64,000 nucleotides of DNA from Plantago ovata (GCA_028274465.1 CM051458.1:17375566-17439565); one strand, 5' to 3'. Shown: positions 43,414-55,783, counted from the first letter of the stretch. Numbers and translations: made by a program. The notes: generated by a model not told the origin, from the sequence alone.

Positions 43414-44921
43414 AACTCCTTAAACCGAACCTTTGCTTGTCCTCAAGCAACTAAGCTAGACTCTAATGCAAAAAACAATGCAACACATAAAATGGAGTCT
43501 CATGCCAAAAAAAAACAAAACTAATCTACTGAATCTATCAAATAACATATGAACAAAATCCATATAAATCAAAACATTCAATATAGTTTGAAGAATGGCT
43601 CTATTGACTCATACACATCCACATAAGCACTTATGTTAAAACAAGATAGTCTCTCGTAACATTCTCTACCTGGACCTAGCCATGACGACGTAATGAAACA
43701 TGTTAAGATACGAATTGTTGTCCCGTGCCTATGAAACTGAGGACTTACTACTGTTCACCAAGTTTAAGACTTTCCCTCAAAGAGGTCGAACCAGTAGTGG
43801 CTCTCATGAAACGAAGGAGGGTTCCCTATAAAAGATAACACCCCCCTATTCTACACATCTCTCAACCAAAGCCTTACGCTATTCACCACTTCCTGAATGA
43901 CAAGACGAGGGTGGTCTAGAACAGATGACACTCAATAACAAAAGACAAAAAATAGAAAATTACAACACGATTACGAACATTACAAGAATTTGAAAATGAA
44001 ACACAACACTTTGCTAAACTGCTATTTGGCTTTCTTTTTGGACCCTTCTTTGCTTTTTTGGGGTCTTTTCTTTTTTTCTTTTTTTCTCTTTCCAGTTCCT
44101 TTTTTCCTTCTTTTTTTTTCTTTTTTCCTGGAATTTTTTCTATTTCTTTTTTAGCCTGCAGTAGCATAACGAAAAGTGAAACAAAATGACTCACAACGAC
44201 TTCCCCAAACCTATTCGAAAGAATAGGTTGGAGTACAAAATTTACGAGAAAGGAAAAATAAACTCACAACACGGAAATGGAAAACGAAAAACAAGTCTAA
44301 TGATGGTGTAACCCCCTCCCCAAACCTATTCGAAAGAATAGGTTATAAACAAAGGATCACACAACCTCACACTACCTCCTTCCGAGGCATTTAGAAATCT
44401 CAAAGCATGGTGAAGACTTGTTGCCTCTTAGGTACATAATTACTCGGGAAAACAACCATAAGATCCTAACATGCATCATCCTATTATAAAGGCCTTCGTG
44501 AACCGCAGTAGAGAAAACACCACTAAGTGATGTCGAGACAACCAAGCTCAACTAAGTGCAATACATAAATGTGACAAACCAAGCGAGAAAAACCTCAAAC
44601 AAATTCATAGAGATGAAGCATATGATTAATGGCATATTTAGTTAATTTACCCAATGAAAAAGTTCAAAAAATTCGGCAATAAACTCCATATAAAACATGC
44701 AAGACTATCCTAGGATGAATGTAGTGAATGCAACCTAAAAAACTAAGAAAGCAGTAAACGTGCAAATGCAAATGCAAACAAAGAACATGATACTAATCAA
44801 CACAAAGCCAAACAATACTTAACATCGCGGTTCACATCCCATCCCCCTTATGATTCTTAAGCTAGCCCCTAGCAAAAGAGAATGAGTAATAAGAAGTGAT
44901 ACTAGATGTTACCGAACGGTT
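43414..44921 (-). other. E8 3' noncoding region
   Basis: Polypurine tract (complement of 43414-43431), purine-rich tract with a Lys-rich ORF (43916-44194), and two PPT-like hairpins (near 44208-44229 and 44323-44344). The intact target sequence of solo LTR S1 is at about 44715-44735. The cassette boundary block (sense CCGAGGCCAAACCGTTCGG) is near 44915-44937. Confidence 0.6.
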
Positions 44922-46276
44922 TGGCCTCGGTTGGCTGAGAGTGGACATGTGAAAAGACTAATCATCGGGATGGTAATCCCCATAAAAGTCCCTCCACATG
45001 TCAGACAGGAGATCATTGGACTGCTGTAGAGCCTCCTGTTGCTACTGGATGAGCTGTTGCTTCTCCCACCTTTGTTGCCTATCTTCTCGGCGATGCTCCT
45101 CGAATGTCTCCCAATCGCGGTTGCGCTAGGCAATGTGCCCGTCGAGATCCTGTCGCAGTGCCACAGTACTGGCATCAACTCTATCGAAACGATCGTCGAG
45201 GTAGGTCCGGAGTTCAGAGAAGTCAAATCCTCTAGACCCTTGTGGTGATCGAGGTGGTGCATGCGGTGCTCTATTGACAAATGGAATATCCGGGATAGGG
45301 GCTTGGCCATCATCAGCCTCCATAGCATCCTCATAATCATGCTCATTATCGGAATCACTCGGTTGGAAGGGTGCTTCCACATCAGCAGCGGCAGCCGTGG
45401 GGTTCTTCAACTGATACCTAGCTAGTTGCACCTCAATAGTCGAGGGTGAAAAGGCGGCGACCTCGCAATCCCCCTCGTCAATGTCCTCGACCCCATGATA
45501 TTTGCAGTAGGCAGTGATGAAGCTCGGAAAGATGAAGGGCTTCTTCTTCTTTTCCCAGTGGCGCTCATACTCTTCATACATGATGAGCCCGATGTCGATC
45601 CGATATTTGTCTTTCAAGCAGTAGAGGAGCTCGGCGTAGTTTGGCTGTATCCAAGTGTCATTCTTCCTAGGGATCAAGTTGAAGATGCAAAATTCATCAT
45701 CACCTTAGCCTCAATGCTAAGGTCGCTCTGACTGATCCGTGCAAGTTCTGCACCGATTTATGGATATCTGTACTCCCTGTTGCAGATCACGTCTGTAATA
45801 TGTCTTCCTATCCCACTAGAGGCCCTCGAATACAGGTAGGCATGGTTGCTCCCTGTGAACTCCTGATGCCCAAAATGGATGAATGAAGAATTCGATTCTG
45901 GTGTCCATGGTATTATCAGGCCTCGAACTAGTACCCCATTCTTCTCCTCGAGATCAGTGAATCCAGTGTAGAACTCTTGGAGGAGGCTCACGTCGTACCC
46001 CTTGAACCTGTTGGAACTATACCAAACCCAATTCCTTCTTGATGCCAATCGGGAGAGCGTCCTATATCCCGCCGTTCCAGCTACTGCCTCCGGAATATCA
46101 ATCCTCCTATCGGGTATGATTGATCTTCCCCCTTCGGCTAGCTCCACTTCGAGCCTCTGTCGGACATCTATCGCAGCTAAAGACAACTCATACATGTTGT
46201 GGGAAGGTTGGGAGCTTGATGCTACTCCCTTTCCCTTCCTACTCGAGCCAGCTCTCCTCGATCCTCTTGGAGCCAT
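44922..46276 (-). pseudogene. Env-position ORF with putative plant transposon protein domain (E8)
   Basis: ATG at 46276, five bases after the putative splice acceptor, opens MAPRGSRRAGSSRKGKG, a basic Ser-rich start. The middle has GYDVSLLQEFYTGF, VRGLIIPWTPESNSSF and, after a break, LIPRKNDTWIQPNYAELLYCLKDKYRIDIG. These resemble the domain called putative plant transposon protein, found in Athila-type elements at the position of a retroviral env. The C-terminus is acidic (DSDNEHDYEDAMEADDG) with a charged helical end. I see no transmembrane segment or signal peptide. Relative to the second copy (54962-55783), a Glu codon has become TAA near 45757, a frameshift lies near 45680, and Gln has become TAG near 45128. 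Domain assignment is from memory of the family. Confidence 0.6.
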
Positions 46277-46281
46277 GATTC

Positions 46282-46819
46282 CTACAAACAGCAATTAGTA
46301 TCTTGTATGACGCAAAATAGACTTATGCATATGTAAATGTACGAGCGAACAAACGAGCAATATCTACAACAATCCAACTCCTCAAAAACCCAATATCTAG
46401 TCTAGCTACTTCATTACGCAACATATCAATGTAACTACTACAATAACATATCACATTATGCTCTTGCTAAACAACAAATGCCTTGAATCACAAGGTTCAA
46501 TCCATACCATAGTAACAAAAATCTAACAAGATAAATCCTCAACTTCATCAATCATGCGTTATACCATTACATCCATCATTATCATATCAACAAACACATG
46601 TTTAAGCATGAAATGAAGGTAAAAGATACATTTCCTAACAAGATATATCATCTAATAGTAAAATCTCAAACCAACAAACCAAGCCTAATTGAACATGCAA
46701 TTGATAATGAATAACGTTTCTAATCACATAAATCATCAACCCATACATCATACAAGCTTAATTGAAGCATAAATCAAAAAACCTCCAAATTTGAAAAATT
46801 AGGGTTCATGTGAGATTAC
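46282..46819 (-). other. Putative intron upstream of the env-position ORF (E8 copy)
   Basis: Sense donor TTTGAG|GTAATC at 46819; acceptor GCTGTTTGTAG|GAATC at 46282, with ATACTAAT about 20 nt upstream as branch site. The length, 538 nt, is close to that of E1. Exon 2 would begin GAATC followed by the ORF's ATG. Confidence 0.55.
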
Positions 46820-47406
46820 CTCAAATCCGAAGATTGAATGAACTAGGAAGAAATTTGTTCGGATGAAAAGAAAGAGCACGTAACGGGCTTCAATTGAAGC
46901 TAAAGAACACACAATTTGATGATAAGATGAAGAAGTTATGAAGGTTTGAAGATATTTTAAAAACGGGGAAGTTTTTTAGAGTTTAGGTGAAGAAGATGGA
47001 GAAAAATTGAAGAAATGGGGGAGACCCCTGATTTATGTTCTGCAGACTCGCGGGACGAGTCGCCCCACGCCTGGGGCGAGTAGGCCCGTGCGGGGTGAAT
47101 CGCCCCGCGCGTCCAGAGCGCGCGCGCGCTCTGGACTCGTAGGGCGATTCGCCCCCCACCTCCTGAGGTGGGGAGATGAACTTTTTCGAAAAACAAAATT
47201 GCGGTTTTTAGTCCCCAAAAACCATTTTTCTCACAAAACACTCGAAAAATCTCACTCATAACATAAGCACATACGACACAGAGTCGAACAAATTCACATA
47301 TGAAAAGCAAATTGTTCAAGTATGGATGCATGCAATAAAGCAAACCCCGGGTTGCCTCCCGGATAGCGCCATTGTTTAGAGTCTTTGACTCGACTCCTGT
47401 CTGCGC
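46820..47406 (-). other. E8 post-gag spacer with GC palindrome cluster
   Basis: Noncoding. The GC inverted-repeat cluster lies at about 47048-47165 and includes an alternating CG stretch (GCGCGCGCGC near 47120). Post-gag hairpin at 47347-47362 (arms CCGGG/CCCGG). Confidence 0.5.
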
Positions 47407-49009
47407 CTAGCTCTTCTTCTTGAGGGTACTAGACTTCCCCTTCATTGATCTCCTCCTCATGCTTCGAACCTGTGAATAAGAATGAACATAGACATCAAGA
47501 CCACGGTAGTCAACAGTGTGAGAAGTATCAGGTGGATCACGTGGATCAGATATGGCTCGCAACACATGTTGTTTCCCATCCACTTCAATAGTGCAAGTCC
47601 TTCGGTAGATATCCATCACGGAGCGTAGCTTAGTCAAGAACGCTCGCCCCAAGAGAATGACATCCCCCGTCCCAGGTGTAGATGCGGGCATAACTACAAA
47701 ATTGGTGTATACAGAAGCTTCACCAATCTTGACCAGTACATTCTTCACAACGCCTTCGGGTCTCACAAAGGATCCATCCGCCAGTTGCAGAATAGCCTTA
47801 TGCACAGATAGTTTTCCAAGGCTACTCTTCTCGAACACATTCAAGGGAGGACATTAGAGTAGGATCCCGTGTCTAGTGTGGCACGGACATCTTCAAGTTC
47901 CGCAATCCCGACCTTAACATCGAAACTTTGAGGGAGTGGCTCGGGATCCTCTTTCTCCTCTTCACTCTCGTCAGCACCAAAGTCCTTCTCTTCTTCCTTA
48001 GCCTGTGGGGGCACTTCCCCCTTGCAACTCTCGCACTTAGCAACCTTCTTGATGGTGATTTCAACAGGTATATCACCCACCAAGGTAATGGACATCGACT
48101 TCTCAGTGTTGCTAGGCAGCTTGCCTTGCTCCCTACTTGCTCCTCGGTCGATCAACTCTTGCATCTTTTGATGGGCAAGCCTAGTGCTCTCTTCCAATCT
48201 ATCAAGTCTCGCTCTAGTCTTCTCAGAATCTTCTTCATAACGTTTGAGAAAACTTTGGGTGTGATCAACCATCTTTGCAAGTTCTCCATCAGTTTAGCCG
48301 ACTTCGACTTCGATGTCTCTTTCGGAGTGGGGTTTTCGCAGTGATCATTACCATAGTTAAGCCTACTACAGTCTTGGTTAGGGCCATAAGTTTGGCTAGC
48401 TGGTGCATATCCTTGATTGTTTCGAACCCTCTTCTCCAGAATCCACCTCGAGGATTCCTACGTCTTTCCGTAGCTAGCTTCTTGAGTACCAAACTCCGTA
48501 GCAAAGGCTTCTCTTCCGCCTCCTCGAGCCCAGTTGCCATCATCATACGCATCTCCGATCTACACATATGAGGCCCCATGCCCATAGTTCTGCATATTCG
48601 GCAAACTTCGTTTGAACAGTTGTTCCAGTGGCGCTCTTGAGGATTGCTTCAATTCGTTGGTAAAGCATTCGAATTGGTCCCCATTCCCCTATACAAGGGG
48701 CTTCTTGAGTCGGTGGAGCTTCAGGTCCACGTTCCTAACCATTGCCTTGGGTCCTTGAACTGCGAACCCTTAGCAAGCCTTTCGAAAACTGCCAGACGGC
48801 TTCTGCGGTTTCCTCCCAATATTGCCTCGGCATTGGAATCCACCACTTGTTGGTTCTCGAAAGTTAGTCCATTGTAGAAGTGTTGGACTAGTCAGAAAGC
48901 TCAAACCATGGTGAGGGCACTTGTTCGTGAATCTTGGAACCTCTCAAACGCGGTGTAGATGGTCCATCATAGTCCTTCTTGAATCCAGTGATTTGCGCCT
49001 TTACGCGGT
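47407..49009 (-). pseudogene. gag: Gag-protease, type A (E8 copy), 5' end in gap
   Basis: Protease half well kept: LDTGSYSNVLP near 47850, ADGSFVRPEGVVKNVLVKIG, GTGDVILLGRAFLTKLRSVMDIY; stop at 47407. Upstream is a coiled coil (MVDHTQSFLKRYEEDSEKT) and an acidic linker. From about 48270 to the gap the gag part is broken by many single-base deletions relative to E1 and E4R, which look like sequencing errors at a contig end. The zinc knuckle and capsid domain are therefore only recognisable in pieces. Confidence 0.75.
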
Positions 49010-49109
49010 NNNNNNNNNNNNNNNNNNNNNNNNNNNNNNNNNNNNNNNNNNNNNNNNNNNNNNNNNNNNNNNNNNNNNNNNNNNNNNNNNNNNNNNNNNN
49101 NNNNNNNNN
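49010..49109. other. Assembly gap (100 N)
   Basis: Exactly 100 N between a minus-strand Athila gag and a plus-strand copia pol; the true distance and adjacency are unknown. Confidence 0.99.
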
Positions 49110-52100
49110 GGCGTTAAGCTAGAGAACAAGATCATGGTGATCTTTGTCCTTCAATCATTGCCGAGTTCGTATTCGCAGTTCATCATTAATTACACGATGA
49201 ATACGAAGGACGTAACACTGCCTGAACTTCATAATCTGCTGAAGACATATGATCAAACTCTTCCTAAGAAGGAAAAGTCGATCATGCTTGTTGGGCAACC
49301 GTCTAACCCAAACCCGAGAAACAAAGGTGCTAAGGATAAGGGAAAGTCGGCGGCCATGGCTAACACTTGTAGTGATAAGCCTAAGCGTCCGAACCAGAAA
49401 AGGAAGTTCAATAGATGCGCAAGGGTGCGCACAGATGAATGTCTTTTCTGTAAGCAAAAAGGACATTGGAAGAAAGATTGCCCTAAGCTTAGGGCAGATC
49501 AAGCTAAGAAGCCACCGGCTTCTAGCTCAGGTATGTTTGTTATTGAAATGAACATGACTACTTTTGACTCCAATGGTTGGGTATTAGATACAGCCTGTGG
49601 CTCACACATTTGTAATAATGTGCAGGGGCTAATTGATCACAGGCTAGTCAAGCAAGGTGAGATCGACTTGCATGTTGGGAACGGCAATCCAGTTGAAGCC
49701 AAACGCGTTGGACGCAGCAAGATAGATTTACCTTCAGGACAATGTTTAGAACTTGATAATGTTTATTTTGTTCCATCCATTGTCAGAAATATTATTTCCA
49801 TTCCATTGTTAGACAATATGGGTTTTTCCTTTCGATTTGCGAATAATACTTGTTATTTTTCATTAAATGATCAGTATTATGGAAAAGCTCGATTGGTGAA
49901 TGGTTTATATATTTTGCAAAGTAGTCTACCTTTATTTCAAATACATAACAAACAACCGTCTGCAAGTAGGAAGAATAATCCATCTTATCTATGGCATTGT
50001 CGGCTAGGCCATATCAATGAAACACGGATTCAAAGACTAAGGAAGTTGGACTACTTAGAACCATTTGATTTTGAATCATATGGTACATGCAAATCATGTG
50101 TTAAGGGTAAGATGACGAACAAACCTTTTGTTGGACAAGGTGTTCGTGCCACTCGCTGCTTAGAGCTCATACATACCGATGTATGTGGACCTTTTAAAGT
50201 CCATGCGCGTGGGGGTTATCCTTACTTCGTTACCTTTACTGACGATTTCTCAAGGTATGGATATATTTATCTTATGAAGAATAAATCCGAGACCTTTGGG
50301 AAATTCAATGAGTTTAGGAATGAAGTCGAGAATATGAATTGAACCTAAGGATAGTCACTTTTTGATCATATCGAGGAGGTGAATACCTTAGTGAAGAATT
50401 AATCGACTACTTGAAGGAAAATGGAATTCAATCGCAATGGACTCCTCCTGGAACACCACAGTTAAATGGTGTGTCTGAGAGGAGGAATCGAACCCTGTTA
50501 GACATGGTAAGATCAATGATTGGATTCTCGACTCTTCCAAAATATCTGTGGGGATATGCACTACAAACTGCAATCTACATTCTGAACCGTGTACCATCTA
50601 AATCAGTGGAGTAAACTCCTTATGAGTTATGGAAGGGAAAGAAGCCCTCACTGGGCTATCTTAGACCTTGGGGCTGTCCTGCGATAGTCAAACTGATGCT
50701 CACTGATAAGTTAGATGCCAAGGGTGTCAAAGTATATTTCATAGGCTATCCTCGTCAGACGAGAGGCTATGAATTCTATCATGCTGAAGATCACAAGGTG
50801 ATCGTATCTAGAAACATGAAGTTTTTAGAAGCTAAATACCTCGAAGAAGAGAGGTTAGATGACATGATAGAACTTGAAGAAATTCAAGACTTTGACACGC
50901 GCGAACATAAGGTCTCTAAATATTCTGATTTGGACTCAAGTTCAGTGGGAGCTTTCGAAGAAGACAAGGGTGATGATATGACACTTGCTAGGCATGTCAT
51001 AGTCAGTGGGAGTCCTGTGATTAGATCAACAGTTGAAACCACACCAGTAGAACCCGTTGTCAACCAACCTGTGCAACAAGTTGCACAAGCGCAGCCTCCC
51101 GCAAAGGAACAGGGTCGCGCCCAGCGACCAGCTGCATCAGTACCCACTGGTAATGTTCGTGTTACACGAAGCCAGAAAAGAAAGCACCAGAACAAGTCGA
51201 GCTCCGTAGGTCGAAGAGGATCCTAAAAGGACCTCACAAGCAAAGCCTTATGATAGAAGACATGAGTGAACTTGATGTCAATTTATCAGATCGGGAAGAT
51301 CCCGAGACCTACAAAGAGGCAATAATTGATATTGACTCAGACAAATGGCAAGAGGCCATGGAATTAGAAATGGATTCAATGTACCAGAACCAAGTTTGGA
51401 ACTTGGTAGACTTGCCCCAAGGGGTTAGACCTATTGGGTGCAAATGGGTCTTTAAACGAAAGACAGATGCCGATGGCAAGGTACAAACGCACAAAGCTAG
51501 GCTTGTGGCGAAAGGCTACACGCAAAGGTATGGCATCGATTACGATGAAACCTTTTCACCGGTAGCAAAATTGAAGTCCATTCGAATTGTACTTGCGATA
51601 GCTGCCTACTATGATTATGAAATCTGGCAGATGGATGTAAAGACTGCCTTCCTCAATGGCAACCTTGAGGAAGAGGTCTATATGGTACAACCGGAAGGTT
51701 TTATTAGTAAAACCAGGCCAACTGTTGTATGCAAATTACAAAGATCCATCTATGGGCTAAAGCAAGCGTCAAGGAGCTAGAATATCCGCTTTGATGAAGC
51801 TGTCAAATGGTTTGACTTCATCAGAAGCAAGGAAGATCCCTGTGTCTACGCTAGACACAGCGACAAAGGAGTTGTTTTCATGATCATTTATGTAGATGAC
51901 ATTTTGATCATGGGAAACAATGTCTCTCTGCTAGAAGAGACTAAAGTTTGGTTATCAAGTACCTTCTCGATGAAGGACTTGGGTGAAGCGAACTACATCC
52001 TAGGGATCAAGATCTTTAGAGATAGATCCAAGAGGATGTTAGGAATGACATAGTCCACCTACATCGACAAAATACTGAAGCGTTATAAGATGGACGACTC

Positions 52101-52875
52101 AAAGAGAGGCTTTCTCCCAGCTAGGCATGGGATTGTCTTATCAGTTAAGGATGGTCCTAAAACTGATGAAGAAAGAAATGCAATGAGTCGTGTGCCCTAT
52201 GCTTCGGCAGTACGGTCTATAATGTATGCAATGAATTGCACAAGGCCCGATGTGGCATATGCGCTTAGTGTCACTTGTCGACACCAACAGAATACAGGAG
52301 TACCTCACTGGACTGCTGTAAAGAACATTCTTAAGTACCTTCGACGGACTAAAGAGATGTTCTTGGTGTTTGGTGGAGAACCAGAATTAAAGATGTCTTA
52401 TTATGTCGATGCTGGATTTGAATCAGATCCTGATGACTTTAAGTCACAGACAGGATACGTATTCAAATTGAACGGAGGAGCTATCTGTTGGAAGAGTTCT
52501 AAGCAAGCCACGGTTGCTGACTCATCCACAGAAGCCGAGTACATTGCTGCATCAGAAGCATCGAAAGAAGCTGTCTGGATTTCAGAGTTCTTGAAGGAAT
52601 TGAGGGTTGTTCCTGCTCCTAGTCCAATAATGATTTATTGTGACAATACGGGCGCCGTCGCTCAAGATAAGGAGCCTAGATCTACAAACAAGAACAAACA
52701 TGTACTTAGAAAGTATCACGTTATACGTGAGATTATTGATAGAGGGGATGTTAGTATAGAACAAGTCTCTACCACGGACAACGTGGCAGATCCTTTCACC
52801 AAGGTCTTATCAGTGGAAGTACACTTAAGACATTATGCTAATCTGGGTATTAAGCATAAAGGTGACTGGCTCTAG
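49110..52875 (+). pseudogene. Copia gag-pol polyprotein, decayed
   Basis: The gag tail (LPSSYSQFIINYTM) leads to the zinc knuckle CLFCKQKGHWKKDC. Protease: WVLDTACGSHICNN. GAG-pre-integrase: YLWHCRLGHINETRIQRL, with CKSCVKGKM. Integrase: IHTDVCGPF, FTDDFSRYGYIYLMKNK; the frame breaks near 50335 and resumes with GGEYLSEEL and NGVSERRNRTLLDMVRS. Reverse transcriptase: WVFKRKTDADGKVQTHKARLV, MDVKTAFLNGNLEEEVYM, IYGLKQAS, IYVDDILIMGNN. RNase H: YVDAGFESD, ADSSTEAEYIA, YCDNTGAVAQ, and stop at 52875. Stops or shifts occur near 50340, 50612, 51224, 51778 and 52051. The Asp normally in the DRGGEY motif of integrase reads Tyr here. It encodes no working polyprotein. Confidence 0.9.
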
Positions 52876-52889
52876 TCCAAGTGGGAGAT
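52876..52889 (+). other. Polypurine tract of C1
   Basis: AAGTGGGAGAT directly before the LTR start TGATAGTG, the standard copia arrangement for plus-strand priming. Confidence 0.8.
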
Positions 52890-54961
52890 TGATAGTGTAT
52901 ATGTCCTAGAGACAGTCCTTATTAAGGGCATTCAGCCCTTATAGAGGGCATATATGTACTATTACACAGGTCAATGTAATATAATATATGTTTGTTGTTT
53001 GACTATTGAGTATCGCTTTCATATTTATATTACACCAGGCATGCAGCATGTCATATCTCTATTACTGTCTGTATTGATATTAAACATGTCCCCTCGGATA
53101 GATGACCGATCACACAGATAGTGGGAGCTATGTGAGTTATCATCTATCCCAAACTCTCCCTAGTCGAGGTTCATCTCGGATGTAGGGGTCTAAATGAACC
53201 AGACAAGACTAGTATGCGTGGAGGTTATACTTGTTGGAGCAAGTGTGAACCGATCCCACGGCCACGGAACGGATTGATGGACAATCGAGAAACGTTCCCA
53301 TAACTGCGCAGAGTTGTTCAAAGAAGGATTATCGAACAATGGAAGTACCCACCGGACACTCCCATCGATGTATACTCTACACCAAGTGTCTATGGGAACC
53401 GGTAAGTTGTCGAAGTGATGCCAGTCGTCCTTTGTACTTACAGGACTTTATCATCACATTTGTTGCCCCATATCCTTGGTGGACCCGTCGATGTCAGCTC
53501 TGAATAAGCAGCTGACCTAAGACACGATCCAGGATTATGGCTACATACAAATGGGGATGATAAGTGATTCTGTGAAGGATTCATCTCTCAAGTGTAGCAC
53601 AGAAGAGTACTGCTCTTAGTCTGCATAGTTGTGTTGGTAAAGTCACTGGCGAGTGCAAATGATATATTATGCTGGTCATAAGTATATCTTAACCATGCAA
53701 CTCCCTGAGACGCCCGTGGATGTATTATTGGGATAGACACTTCATCGATCCTAGATACATTCGAGCAAGTCAGATGCAGGGACCTTACCATCGCCGCGTT
53801 GAGCGCAACAGGCTTCGCAACGAAAGGGTTAGCTTTGAGACACCTCTCAAACGTCCTCATGTATTAATATTGCAAATGGAACCGTCTAGGAATTCCATGT
53901 TGCCTAGTCTAGGACTTGCTTAATACGATGAGGCCCTATGGGTCACACTTTGTGGTGATTCAGCCTATCAGAATATCCTTGAAGATGGAATCGCAATTAA
54001 TTTGGAATTAATTGTGATTGATGGATTATATTTGATTTGGAATTAATTATAATATTTGGTGGCTCAATTAATGATTTGGAATTATTAATTGAATTGGCTA
54101 ATGAATTGTATTTTATGTAAATACAATTAACGATTATATTTTGGAAATATAATGGAGGTTTGATTTGAAAGGATATGTTAATTTAGAATTAACATATGCA
54201 CTTGGGCAAAATCTACTTGGAGTTTGAATTGCCTTAGAACTATAAGTGGGTCCCAAAATTGGGACCCACCTCCCGTAGGACTGGGCGCACGCGCGCGCAT
54301 AGATAAGATGGAGGAAGAAGTTTCCTTCCTCTATTAGAAGTCAAAGGGATAAGTTAGATTTTCCTGATTGAGTTGTAATTTGATTGGGAATGAATCTAGA
54401 CTTGATATTGGTTTCCTTGTGCGATAAGAATTAGATTCTTATTCCTTTACGAAGTCTAATTGCTTATGCTTTAGGCTTCTATTGACTACTATATATAGTA
54501 GACTATTAGAGAGCTTTGGATATAGTTTTACACACAGTTATTCTACCCAGTTTTCTTAGAGAAAATAAAAGCTCTCCCCTCCTCTCTTAAGCCACACGCG
54601 CGCGCCACCTCTATCGGATGAATCGCTGCCCCGTCTTCTTGGTCACACAAAGAATATCCTAGCATTCTTCCGATAGGCTGTTCATCCGTGGATACCAAGG
54701 TTGAGGTTCAAGGAGCTGGAAACTAACTCTTATTGTCTTGCAGATAATCAGAGTATTGCAGATATCTTCGACTTCGACGAAGGAGAAGATACACCGGATT
54801 ATTACGAAGACTTGGAAGCTGCTTTAGAAGTAAGGTTAGTCTTCTAATTGACGTGTTTATATATATACGACATATACATAATCAATTAACCTGTATGTTA
54901 AGAAAATTTTTGAAATTCCGCTGCGTACCCTAGGGTTAACTCTGACCATATTTTCTTACAG
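52890..54961 (+). repeat. C1 3' LTR
   Basis: TGATAGTGTATATG...TTTTCTTACA, about 2072 bp. A TATA box is embedded in a 16-bp perfect palindrome (arm CTACTATA, 54486-54501). Two alternating CG tracts lie at about 54288-54298 and 54595-54604, on either side of it. AT-rich repeats with GGAATTAATT-like motifs occupy 53990-54130. The ORFs inside are chance. Confidence 0.75.
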
Positions 54962-55783
54962 TTGTTGCTCCCACCTTTCTTGCCTATCCTCACGGCGCTG
55001 CTCCTCGAATATCTCCCAATTGCGGTTGCGCTGGGCAATGTGCCCGTCGAGGTCTTGTCGCAGTCCTTGGACAGAAGTGGTCAAGGCTGCAGCACGAGCA
55101 TCAACTCTATCGAAACGGTCGTCGAGGTAGGCCCGGAATTCAGAGAAGTCAATACCTCTAGACCCCTGTGGTGCTCGAGGAGGTGCATGTGGTGCTCTAT
55201 GGACAAAAGGTATATCCGGGATAGGGGCTTGGCCATCATCAGCTTCCATAGTATCCTCATAATCATTCTCATTATCTGAATCGCTCGGCTGGAAGGGTGC
55301 TTCCACATCAGCAGCGGCAGCCGTGGGGTTCTTCATTTGATACCTAGCAAGCTGTAAATCAATAGTCGAGGGTGAAAGGGCAGAGACCTCGCAATCCCCC
55401 TCGTCAATGTCCTCGACCCCATGATATTTGCAATAGGCAGTGATGAAGCTCGGAAAGATCATGGACTTCTTCTTCTTTTCCCAGTGGCGCTCATACTCTT
55501 CATACCTGATCTGACCGATGTCGATTCAATGTTTGTCTATCAAGCAGTAGAGGAGCTCGGCGTAATTTGGATGTATCCAAGTGTCATTCTTTCTAGGGAT
55601 CAAGTTGAAGATGCAAAATTTCATCATCACCTTAGCCTCTATACTAAGGTCGCTCTGACGGATCCGTGCAGGTTCTGCTCCGATTTCTGGATACCTGTAT
55701 TCCCTGTTGCAGATCACGTCCGTAATGTATCTTCCTATCCCCCCTAGAAGCCCTCGAATATTGGTAGGCATGGTTGCTCCCTG
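54962..55783 (-). pseudogene. Env-position ORF fragment, second copy (E9)
   Basis: Homologous to the E8 ORF from VICNREYRYPEIG to the C-terminus, in one frame throughout: DLSIEAKVMMKFCIFNLIPRK, HPNYAELLYCL, IFPSFITAYCKYHGVEDID, an acidic stretch DSDNENDYEDTMEADDG, and a charged helix (RNRNWEIFEEQRREDRQERW). One nonsense codon is present near 55523 (TGA where E8 has CGG). It is truncated at the left by the C1 insertion and at the right at TGAA, where a plus-strand Athila LTR begins. This is the better-preserved version of the domain's second half. Confidence 0.65.

Larger units (their letters stand above)
40846..49009 (-). mobile_element. E8: Athila-type element with env-position ORF and gag, no pol
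   Basis: On the minus strand, from the gap: gag-protease type A (to 47407), post-gag spacer, putative intron (46819-46282), env-position ORF (46276-44922), 3' noncoding region, polypurine tract and 3' LTR (40846-43413, containing solo LTR S2). The 5' LTR is lost in the gap. It inserted into E7. Confidence 0.8.
49110..54961 (+). mobile_element. C1: Ty1/copia LTR retrotransposon, 3' part
   Basis: Gag C-terminus, protease, integrase, reverse transcriptase and RNase H in copia order (integrase before reverse transcriptase), polypurine tract and a ~2.07-kb 3' LTR. The 5' LTR and gag start are lost in the gap. The right flank, GTTGTTGCTCCCACC, is an env-position ORF of an Athila-type element. Confidence 0.9.

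Noticed and set aside
44922..46276. A true envelope glycoprotein in E8
   Set aside because: I see no signal peptide, transmembrane segment or Cys pattern. Only the genomic position resembles env.
48921..49109. Apparent start of the C1 polyprotein left of the second gap
   Set aside because: That part is antisense E8 gag; the copia frame begins only after the gap.
53588..53923. ORFs in the C1 LTR (90 and 67 codons)
   Set aside because: They are LTR sequence with no domain similarity and no codon structure.
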